Positions 1 to 4,719 of a stretch of 6,148 nt of DNA are shown here, piece after piece. Under the pieces are notes generated by a model, which saw only the letters and a list, made by a program, of their open reading frames with translations, was not told the origin of the DNA and searched no databases. Position 1 is the first letter of the stretch, and each line of letters begins with the position of its first letter. Origin of the DNA: Candidatus Intestinimonas stercorigallinarum. GTDB taxonomy: Bacteria; Bacillota; Clostridia; Oscillospirales; Oscillospiraceae. The position numbers and the translations under genes were made by a program. The stretch spans positions 1 through 6,148 of the forward strand of contig DXDV01000294.1 in NCBI GenBank assembly GCA_019115345.1, read 5' to 3'.

Positions 1-81
1 TCTCAAAAAACTGGCCAGGTGGCTGTGCCAGGAGAGCCTTGCCTCTCTCTGCATACTCCTTCTTTGGCCACTACATGACCC
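1..81. other. Left-edge sequence with no assignable gene
   Basis: I find no supportable gene here. On the minus strand a purine-rich AAGGAG stands near position 58, but the only ATG (52-54) follows it after a single base, too close for normal initiation, and gives only 18 codons before the window edge. A run of six A at 5-10 would read as a T-run on the minus strand after a weak 5-bp CTGGC/GCCAG stem. This could be a poor terminator, but it is not strong enough to call. Confidence 0.4.
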
Positions 82-118
82 AAACCCGGCGTATGCTTGA
101 CGCATAAGCCGGGTTTTT
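82..118 (+). terminator. Terminator-type hairpin with T-tract
   Basis: Positions 82-96 pair with 102-116 in a 15-bp stem with one mismatch (G91 against A107) and a 5-base loop TTGAC. On the plus strand the stem ends in GGG followed by five T (114-118), the layout of a Rho-independent terminator for a gene entering from the left of the window. On the minus strand the stem is followed by only three T and then GGG, so it would be a weaker stop for the lipoprotein unit, whose coding end lies about 65 bases away. It may act in both directions. Confidence 0.6.
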
Positions 119-129
119 CGACAGCCTGA

Positions 130-155
130 GGCCGTGCCGCAATTGCGGCACGGCC
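130..155. repeat. Perfect 26-base palindrome
   Basis: An 11-base arm (130-140, starting GGCCGTGCC) and its exact complement (145-155) flank the self-complementary AATT, so all 26 bases form one uninterrupted palindrome. As RNA it would fold into an 11-bp GC-rich stem with a 4-base loop. No T-run follows on either strand. It lies between the lipoprotein stop codon and the terminator hairpin, so on the minus-strand transcript it would be the first strong 3' structure and could protect the mRNA end or help termination together with the next hairpin. Confidence 0.65.
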
Positions 156-181
156 AAACTGTTGTACTGGAAGCATCCGCC

Positions 182-883
182 TCAATAGGGCAGGATCAGG
201 GACGAGAGGTTGGAGAAATCGTTGTCCCCCATGGTGTAGAGCCCGTCGTCGTCGGGGGCCACCAGCACCAGGATGCTCTCCACATCCAGGTAGTTCACCA
301 GCCCCAGCCGGTCCCGGCACAGCTCCACGATGCCGCCGGCCCAGGCGTTTTCGTACTCGGTCTCGAAGGCGGCCCGCTCCTCCTCGGTCATGCTCCCCAG
401 ATCCGTCTCGGCATACCGGGCGGCAAACTCGGTCTGGAAGCCGGGCAGGGCGTCGGACCGGACCTGGAGGAAGAGGTCCATGGGCCGCACCGACACCTCC
501 ACGGCGTACCGGGTATCGTCCAGGGCCACCGCCGCCTGCACGGTGTACTGGGCCATGGCGGAGACCTCCGAGAGCAGGTCCAGGGCGGACTGCCGGGTCT
601 CGTCGGTGAGGAGGCTGTCGTTGAGGTCGAACTGGTAGGCGAAGCGCCGGTACTCCTCCTCCAGAGAGGCCTCATAGGCGTCCTGGGCCTCCCCGTCGGT
701 GAGGTCCACCAGGTCCAGGAAGGCGTTGTCCCAGGTGCCCTTGTAGGTCTCGTCCAGCACGCCCTTTACATAGGCGGTGGCGTCAAAGCTGGTCATGGTC
801 TCCCCCTGGCAGGCGGCCAGGGACAGGCTCAGGGCGAGGGCGGCGCCCAGGGCGGCCGCCCGCCGGAAAATCCCCCCCCTCAC
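182..883 (-). CDS. Acidic surface lipoprotein of unknown function
   Basis: The protein has 233 residues and probably sits on the outer face of the cytoplasmic membrane. I chose the GTG at 881-883 because it overlaps the stop of the upstream dipeptidase gene as GTGA and has GGAG at 892-895 with an 8-base spacer. The GTG six bases upstream (887-889) lies only 2 bases from that GGAG. The N-terminus has basic residues (R2, R7, R8), a hydrophobic stretch (about 9-24) and a lipobox L-A-A-C with Cys25, as expected for signal peptidase II processing and lipid attachment. The mature part is strongly acidic, has no further membrane segment and no catalytic motif I recognise. Its beginning (SFDATAYVKGVLDETYKG) and its end (DDDGLYTMGDNDF) resemble uncharacterised Clostridia lipoproteins, possibly DUF5105-like; this is from memory and uncertain. 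Coupling to the dipeptidase suggests a related role, perhaps in peptide capture, which is inference. Confidence 0.8.
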   Translation of the reverse strand: MRGGIFRRAAALGAALALSLSLAACQGETMTSFDATAYVKGVLDETYKGTWDNAFLDLVDLTDGEAQDAYEASLEEEYRRFAYQFDLNDSLLTDETRQSALDLLSEVSAMAQYTVQAAVALDDTRYAVEVSVRPMDLFLQVRSDALPGFQTEFAARYAETDLGSMTEEERAAFETEYENAWAGGIVELCRDRLGLVNYLDVESILVLVAPDDDGLYTMGDNDFSNLSSLILPY

Positions 884-2292
884 CGGCACAGCTCCGCGAT
901 GGCCTGGGTGAAGATCTTGCAGGAGAGGAGGAGATTTGCGATGCTGGCCTGCTCGTCGGCGGCGTGCATTTTGGGGTCGAAGCCCGGGAAGTCGCAGCCG
1001 AAGGCCACGCCGCCGGGGATGTCGTGGACATAGGTGCCGCCGCCGATGGCGATGGGCTTGGGGTCCTCCACCCCGGTGTAGGCGGAGTAGCAGCGCAGCA
1101 GGGTCTGGACCAGGGGGGAGTCGGCCTCCACGCAGTGGACGGTGGTCATGTCCGGGTCGCCGGTGACGGCGATACCGTGGGCGGCAAGGCTGGCCTCGCA
1201 GGCCTTTTTGCAGTTGTCCTCATTGGCGCACAGGGGGAAGCGCACGTCGAACTTGGCGGAGAAGCCGGTCTCGGTGAGCTTCATGAGGGCCAGGTTCAGG
1301 GTGAGGGGGCCGGACTGGGCGTCGGACTGGGCGATGCCCAGGGCCTCGCCCCTGTTGTCCCCGAAGGGGAAGAGGGCGTGCATGGCCTTGACCGCCCTGG
1401 TGGAGCCGCAGTCGGCCAGCGCCAGGCCGTCCAGGACATCCAGCAGGGCGGCGATGGCGTTGATGCCGTCGTCGGGGGAGGCGGCGTGGGCGTTCCGGCC
1501 GGCGCAGTGGATGTGGCAGCCGCTGGCCGAGCCGTTCACCGTAAAGAGGGCGCCGGTGCGCCCGGCCACGGCGTCGCAGAGGGCCTGGACGTCGGCGGGG
1601 AAGAGGCCCAGCACCATGGCCTCGGCTTCGGGGGGCACCACGTTGGCGCGGAAACCGCCGGTGATGGCGGCCACCCGGGGCAGGGTGTCCGACTTTGCCC
1701 ACTCCGCGCCGAAGTCGGGGCGGTAGTGGCCCTTCTCGATGTTGATGACAGGGAAGTCGGCGTCGGGGGTGAAGGCGTAGGGGGCGTAGGGCTCCCGGGC
1801 GTAGTAGTAGGCGATGTCCTCGGAGCCGCTCTCCTCGTCGGTGCCCAGGATCATCCGCGCGTTGGCGGTGAGAGGGAGCCCCAGGTCCCGGACGGCCTTC
1901 ATGGCCAGCAGGGCGCACACCACGGGACCCTTGTCGTCGCTGACCCCCCGGCCGTAGAGCATGCCGTCCTTTTCCACACAGGTATAGGGGTCGGTGGACC
2001 AGCCGGAGCCCTCCCCCACCACGTCCAGGTGGCCCAGGATGTGGAGGCGGGTCTCCCGGCCGTTGAGGTCGGCCAGACCCACGTAGTGGTCGTAGTCGGT
2101 GGTGGTGAAGCCCAGCTCGGCGCAGAGCTTCAGGGCCTCGTCCAGGGCGGCGGCGGGGCCGGGGCCGAAGGGCTTGCCCGGCTCGGCCTCCCCCTTGACG
2201 CTCTTCACGGCCACCAGCCGGGAGATGGCGGCGACCAGCTCCCGCTCCCGGGCCGGGTCGTTCCAATAGGCTTCGATCTTTTCCTGATACAT
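880..2292 (-). CDS. pepV: PepV/Sapep-type M20 metallodipeptidase
   Basis: This 470-residue cytoplasmic enzyme belongs to the M20 family of zinc/manganese-dependent dipeptidases; relatives (Lactobacillus PepV, staphylococcal Sapep) cleave dipeptides with broad specificity. Visible motifs in order are GHLDVV with metal ligand H88 and D90, GRGVSDDKGP with bridging metal ligand D120, TDEESGS with the catalytic glutamate E153 and ligand E154, FTPDADFPVINIEKGH with ligand D177, a lid-domain region with NAHAASPDDG, and a C-terminal MHAADE with H443. All expected catalytic and metal residues are present, and several fall at nearly the same positions as in PepV. The length matches the family (about 470). 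The ATG at 2292 has GGAAGG at 2300-2305 with a 7-base spacer. The gene follows the regulator by 51 bases and overlaps the lipoprotein start by 4 bases, so it is the middle gene of an operon. Exact substrate is unknown; homologues are often annotated as dipeptidase or Xaa-His dipeptidase. Confidence 0.93.
   Translation of the reverse strand: MYQEKIEAYWNDPARERELVAAISRLVAVKSVKGEAEPGKPFGPGPAAALDEALKLCAELGFTTTDYDHYVGLADLNGRETRLHILGHLDVVGEGSGWSTDPYTCVEKDGMLYGRGVSDDKGPVVCALLAMKAVRDLGLPLTANARMILGTDEESGSEDIAYYYAREPYAPYAFTPDADFPVINIEKGHYRPDFGAEWAKSDTLPRVAAITGGFRANVVPPEAEAMVLGLFPADVQALCDAVAGRTGALFTVNGSASGCHIHCAGRNAHAASPDDGINAIAALLDVLDGLALADCGSTRAVKAMHALFPFGDNRGEALGIAQSDAQSGPLTLNLALMKLTETGFSAKFDVRFPLCANEDNCKKACEASLAAHGIAVTGDPDMTTVHCVEADSPLVQTLLRCYSAYTGVEDPKPIAIGGGTYVHDIPGGVAFGCDFPGFDPKMHAADEQASIANLLLSCKIFTQAIAELCR
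892..895 (-). promoter_or_regulatory. Ribosome binding site of the lipoprotein gene
   Basis: GGAG on the minus strand lies inside the last codons of the dipeptidase gene, 8 bases before the GTG at 883. It decides the start: the alternative GTG at 889 would have a spacer of only 2 bases. The arrangement favours translational coupling. Confidence 0.55.
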
Positions 2293-2336
2293 GGGAATTC
2301 CTTCCTTTCTGTTGGGAGACCCATCTCCCCGCCGCG

Positions 2337-2353
2337 GGACGGCTCAGCCGTCC
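2337..2353 (-). other. Hairpin with the regulator stop codon as its loop
   Basis: GGACGGC (2337-2343) and GCCGTCC (2347-2353) form a perfect 7-bp stem whose 3-base loop is exactly the TGA stop of the regulator gene. A second small hairpin (GGGAGA 2314-2319, TCTCCC 2324-2329, 4-base loop) lies between it and the dipeptidase ribosome binding site. Neither has a T-run, so these are more likely intercistronic RNA structures that tune transcript stability or dipeptidase translation than terminators. Confidence 0.5.
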
Positions 2354-2982
2354 TCGCTGTCCTTCCGGGCCAGCTCGTCCAGGTATTTGTAGACGGTGTA
2401 CCGGCTCACGCCCAGGCGGCGGGAGACGAAGGGGACGCTCTTGCGGTAGGAGAAGGCGTTTTTCTGCTCCAGCATGGCCACCAGCTTGAGCCGGTCGGCC
2501 TTGCCCAGGGCGTCCACGGGCTTGCCCAGGGCGGCCAGGCACTCGTCGAAGAGGTCGCTGAGGGCGCTGTCGCCCCCCTGCCACAGGGCCGACTTCAAAT
2601 CGGCCTCGGCGCTCATCAGATCCACCAGGATGCGGTTGGCGTACACCAGGGAGGTGTAGTCGAAGTTGATGCCCAGGGCCAGGTTGTAGTCCTCCCCCAT
2701 GAGGTGGAAGGTGGAGGACTTGATCTGGGCCCCGGAGGGGGTGGTGGCGTACAGGTTGACCTGGTCGCTGGTCCGGGCCTCCGGCTCCAGCTCCCGGTCG
2801 GTGCCCAGGATGTCCAGGGTGGAGCCCACGGTGCGGCCGGAGACGTGGCCGTTGTAGATGGACAGGATGGGGTGGCTGGGCACCCCCATGTCGTGGACCA
2901 GAGTCTCGCAGGAGGAGCCGAACATCTCGGCAATGCCCCGGGCCGTCCGGTCCAGGAATTCAAAGGCTTCCTCACGGGTCAT
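2344..2982 (-). CDS. YheO/DauR-type transcriptional regulator
   Basis: The 212-residue protein has the two-part layout of the YheO family. The N-terminal PAS-like sensor domain (about 9-120) carries the typical core LVHDMG (28-33), then SIYNGHVSGRTVGS (41-54). The C-terminal helix-turn-helix (about 171-206) has FVSRRLGVSRYTVYKYLDEL as the DNA-binding unit. Known family members include DauR, which controls D-arginine catabolism in Pseudomonas; many others are of unknown ligand. There is no membrane segment. The ATG at 2982 has GGAAGG at 2990-2995 with a 7-base spacer, and a stronger AAAGGAGG at 2997-3004 but 14 bases away; no in-frame start exists nearby upstream. It is the first gene of a unit with the dipeptidase and lipoprotein and has its own promoter with a dyad, so it probably controls this unit and itself in response to an amino acid or peptide. 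The ligand and the direction of control are inference. Confidence 0.88.
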   Translation of the reverse strand: MTREEAFEFLDRTARGIAEMFGSSCETLVHDMGVPSHPILSIYNGHVSGRTVGSTLDILGTDRELEPEARTSDQVNLYATTPSGAQIKSSTFHLMGEDYNLALGINFDYTSLVYANRILVDLMSAEADLKSALWQGGDSALSDLFDECLAALGKPVDALGKADRLKLVAMLEQKNAFSYRKSVPFVSRRLGVSRYTVYKYLDELARKDSEDG

Positions 2983-3006
2983 GGCGGCGCCTTCCGCCTC
3001 CTTTCC

Positions 3007-3029
3007 GCCGGCGGGGACGACCCCCCGGC
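3007..3029 (-). promoter_or_regulatory. Hairpin at the 5' end of the regulator mRNA
   Basis: On the minus strand the segment folds into a 9-bp GC-only stem with a single bulged G and the loop TCGT. With the predicted promoter, transcription would begin near 3030, so this stem would form at the extreme 5' end of the mRNA, just upstream of the AAAGGAGG at 2997-3004. Such 5' stems often stabilise mRNA; no alternative pairing indicating a riboswitch is visible. Confidence 0.4.
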
Positions 3030-3036
3030 AGAGAAT

Positions 3037-3065
3037 ATTTTACCCACACCCTGTGGAAAATGCAA
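3037..3065 (-). promoter_or_regulatory. Candidate sigma-A promoter of the regulator operon
   Basis: On the minus strand TTGCAT (3060-3065) as -35 and TAAAAT (3037-3042) as -10 are separated by exactly 17 bases. The -10 matches the consensus at 5 of 6 positions; the -35 matches only TTG, so an activator may be needed or the promoter is modest. It is the one AT-rich island in an otherwise GC-rich region and lies between the flavodoxin-like stop codon and the regulator start. The expected transcript start is near 3030, giving a leader of about 48 bases. Confidence 0.55.
3044..3056. promoter_or_regulatory. Dyad between -35 and -10, possible operator
   Basis: CCACA (3044-3048) and TGTGG (3052-3056) form a perfect inverted repeat around CCC, wholly inside the 17-base promoter spacer. 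It is flanked on both sides by runs of four T/A, so the symmetry extends imperfectly outward. A protein bound here would block RNA polymerase. Autorepression by the adjacent regulator is the simplest reading, but the arms are short and the site occurs once in the window, so chance is possible. Confidence 0.35.
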
Positions 3066-3069
3066 GGGC

Positions 3070-3576
3070 TCAGCCCAAGGCAAACTGACAGAGCTTTTTC
3101 TCCTCGCCGGGGCGGAGCTTGATGGAGCGGATCTGGTTCCCCTCGGGGACGCACAGCCGCAGCCCCGCCAGCTCCGGGGAGCGCTCCAGGTCCCCCACCA
3201 CGAAGAGGAGGACCCGCTTGCCCCGGAAGCGCAGGGAGGAGAGGTAGTCCTTCAGGGGGCGGCCCACCGCGCCCATGTAGGCGCTGCCGCCGAAGATCAG
3301 CAGGTCGTAGCTCTGGGGGTCGTAGCTGAGCACCGGGGAGGGGTAGTTGAGGGTGACGGTGTGGTCGGCTTTGGCCAGCGCCCGGGCCAGGGCCCAGGCC
3401 ATGGCGTGATTTTTCCCCCGGTTGGAGGGCTGGTAGATCAAGAGGGCCTTCCGGGGGCCGTAGCCCACCTGCTTCTCCACCGGCCGCCGGACCAGGTCCC
3501 GCCTCCGGGCGGTCCAGTAAAAAAGCCCCGCCAGGGCCGCTCCGCCGCCCAGCAGCAGCAGAAACAGGATCAGCAT
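3070..3576 (-). CDS. Membrane-anchored flavodoxin-like protein
   Basis: The protein has 168 residues from the ATG at 3576, which has a near-ideal ribosome binding site (AAAGGAGG at 3585-3592, 8-base spacer); the upstream in-frame ATG at 3627 has none and lies among hairpins. Residues 1-21 are a hydrophobic segment followed by the basic TARRR, predicting one N-terminal membrane helix with the rest in the cytoplasm. The body resembles the flavodoxin fold: first strand ALLIYQPSNRG (44-54) leading into the phosphate-loop position, a following helix, then DLLIFGGSAYMGAVGRPLKDYL (91-112), typical of the loop contacting the flavin ring, and a strand RVLLFVVG. Flavodoxins carry electrons using FMN. 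The loop QPSNRGKNHAMA lacks the usual S/T-x-T-G-N/T-T pattern, so FMN binding is uncertain. It is closest in style to the flavodoxin domain of HemG-like proteins, but the membrane anchor is unusual. Its stop codon lies 5 bases before the regulator promoter. Confidence 0.72.
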   Translation of the reverse strand: MLILFLLLLGGGAALAGLFYWTARRRDLVRRPVEKQVGYGPRKALLIYQPSNRGKNHAMAWALARALAKADHTVTLNYPSPVLSYDPQSYDLLIFGGSAYMGAVGRPLKDYLSSLRFRGKRVLLFVVGDLERSPELAGLRLCVPEGNQIRSIKLRPGEEKKLCQFALG

Positions 3577-3584
3577 GGTCTCTC

Positions 3585-3592
3585 CCTCCTTT
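3585..3592 (-). promoter_or_regulatory. Ribosome binding site of the flavodoxin-like gene
   Basis: AAAGGAGG on the minus strand, 8 bases before the ATG at 3576. It is the best Shine-Dalgarno match in the window and settles the start over the ATG at 3627. Confidence 0.8.
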
Positions 3593-3602
3593 GCAACGGA
3601 GC

Positions 3603-3621
3603 GGTCCCGTCCGGCGGGACC
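3603..3621. other. Leader hairpin before the flavodoxin-like gene
   Basis: GGTCCCG (3603-3609) pairs perfectly with CGGGACC (3615-3621) around a 5-base loop. It lies 10 bases upstream of the ribosome binding site, next to the larger hairpin at 3632-3678. There is no T-run on either side. It may be part of a read-through control region or simply a stabilising leader stem. Confidence 0.45.
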
Positions 3622-3631
3622 TGTCATAGAT

Positions 3632-3678
3632 AGCGGGGAGAGCGCGGTCCCTTCCGGACCGCGCTCTCCTGTTCCGCT
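3632..3678 (-). terminator. Strong hairpin after the glycosyltransferase gene
   Basis: A perfect 14-bp stem (GGAGAGCGCGGTCC at 3637-3650 with its complement at 3656-3669, 5-base loop) is extended by AGCGG (3632-3636) pairing with CCGCT (3674-3678) after a 4-base bulge. It begins immediately beyond the glycosyltransferase stop codon. On the minus strand it is followed by CTATCTATGACAGG rather than a T-run, so it is not a classic Rho-independent terminator. It could be a hairpin-only or partial terminator, an attenuator for the flavodoxin-like gene, or a 3' end stabiliser. Confidence 0.5.
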
Positions 3679-3679
3679 G

Positions 3680-4702
3680 TCAGTTGAACTTATAGATCCG
3701 CCGGGCCAGACGGTAGAGTCCCACCGAGAGGCGGCGGCCCTGATAGCCGGGGAAATTGCTTACGGCGGAGATGGCCCGGTATTTCATCCTGTGGTAGATG
3801 GCTGGGTCCACGGTGCGCATATACTCCCACAGCTCAGTCTTTTTCCCCAAAGCGGCGGGGGAGCCGTCGATGAGGAGGAAGATGGAGGAAATGGTCATCA
3901 TCATGGCCAGGTAGTTGAACATGTACCGGCTCAGCCGGCGGTGCTGGGCGGACACCTTCCGGAGGTCGTGGGCCTGGATCATCAGCTTGGTCACCCGGAC
4001 CTGCTGGTCCACCCGCTTGACCATCACCTGCTCGTTGACGCTCTGGTCGGCCCGGCCGATGAAGTAGCGGTAGAAGTTCAGGTCCATGTAGTAGAGGGTC
4101 TCCACGAAGGGGAGGGGCTGGTAGACGAAGATGTTGTCCACGTAGAAGGTGTGCTTGGGAAGCTCCAGCCCGCAGCCGCGCAGCAGCTGGGTGCGGTAGA
4201 ACACCGAGTGCATCAGCAGGTACTGGGAGGGGCGGAACCGGCCGATCTCCTCCCAGGTGAACACCCGGTCCTTGGGGAAGACGTTGGCGTAGCCCATGAC
4301 CTTCTGGGTGTTGTCCTCCACATGCTCGTAAACGTAGTTGCACACCAGCAGGTCCACCGGCTTCTCCATCCGGGAAAATTCCCGCAGCTTTTCGATGACC
4401 TTTTTGAGGGCGGCCACGTCGGCCCAGTCGTCGGAGTCCACCACCTTGTAATAAAGGCCGCTGGCCCGGCGCAGGCCCTGGTTCACGCCCTCGCCGTGAC
4501 CGCCGTTTTCCTGGTGGACCACCTTGACGATGGTGGGATACTCCGCGGCGTAGCGGTCGGCGATGGCGCCGGTGCCGTCCGTGGAGCCGTCGTCCACCAG
4601 GATGATCTCCACGTCCTCGCCGCCCTCCAGCAGGGTCTGGACGCAGTGTTCCATGTAAGCCTCGGAATTATAGCAGGGTACCGCGAATGTCAGCAATTTC
4701 AC
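3680..4702 (-). CDS. Family 2 glycosyltransferase
   Basis: The product is a 340-residue GT-A-fold, inverting nucleotide-sugar transferase, probably acting at the cytoplasmic face on a surface polysaccharide or lipid-linked precursor. The N-terminal domain is classic: LTFAVPCYNSEAYM (4-17), EIILVDDGSTDGT (32-44) for nucleotide binding, HQENGGHGEGVNQG (63-76), and the metal-binding VVDSDDW (87-93). The C-terminal part has conserved-looking blocks HTFYVDNIFVYQPLPFVETLYYMD and RYFIGRADQSVNEQVM; I recall closely similar proteins in many Firmicutes. It contains only one hydrophobic stretch (YLAMMMTISSIFLLI), so it is probably soluble or peripheral. I chose the GTG at 4702, which gives the family-typical MKLLTFAVPCYN start and has AGGAG at 4711-4715 with an 8-base spacer; the ATG at 4744 would overlap glf by 25 bases and add 14 atypical residues. 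It follows glf by 17 bases, so galactofuranose transfer is possible, but donor and acceptor cannot be read from sequence. Confidence 0.9.
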   Translation of the reverse strand: MKLLTFAVPCYNSEAYMEHCVQTLLEGGEDVEIILVDDGSTDGTGAIADRYAAEYPTIVKVVHQENGGHGEGVNQGLRRASGLYYKVVDSDDWADVAALKKVIEKLREFSRMEKPVDLLVCNYVYEHVEDNTQKVMGYANVFPKDRVFTWEEIGRFRPSQYLLMHSVFYRTQLLRGCGLELPKHTFYVDNIFVYQPLPFVETLYYMDLNFYRYFIGRADQSVNEQVMVKRVDQQVRVTKLMIQAHDLRKVSAQHRRLSRYMFNYLAMMMTISSIFLLIDGSPAALGKKTELWEYMRTVDPAIYHRMKYRAISAVSNFPGYQGRRLSVGLYRLARRIYKFN

Positions 4703-4710
4703 AAGATCCG

Positions 4711-4715
4711 CTCCT
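4711..4715 (-). promoter_or_regulatory. Ribosome binding site of the glycosyltransferase
   Basis: AGGAG on the minus strand in the short gap after the glf stop codon, 8 bases before the GTG at 4702. It supports the GTG start over the ATG at 4744, which lies inside glf. Confidence 0.7.
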
Positions 4716-4719
4716 GTCG

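Noticed and set aside
3..320. Minus-strand 105-codon frame at the left edge
   Set aside because: It overlaps the 3' end of the lipoprotein gene in another frame and crosses the palindrome and the terminator hairpin; no ribosome binding site or domain supports it.
134..1033. Plus-strand open frame of 299 codons opposite the lipoprotein
   Set aside because: In-register antisense of the lipoprotein gene, with a Gly/Val/Gln/His-rich translation lacking any domain.
1220..2584. Minus-strand 454-codon frame overlapping the dipeptidase and regulator
   Set aside because: Arg/Pro/Gly-rich off-frame reading of two genes with intact family motifs in their own frames.
3577..3627. 17-codon N-terminal extension of the flavodoxin-like protein
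   Set aside because: The upstream ATG has no ribosome binding site and sits between two hairpins, while the ATG at 3576 has AAAGGAGG at ideal distance and begins directly with the membrane helix.
964..3633. Very long plus-strand open frame (889 codons)
   Set aside because: It is the exact in-register antisense of three well-supported minus-strand genes, is extremely rich in Gly, Val and Gln with no recognisable domain, and is explained by avoidance of TTA, CTA and TCA codons in those genes.
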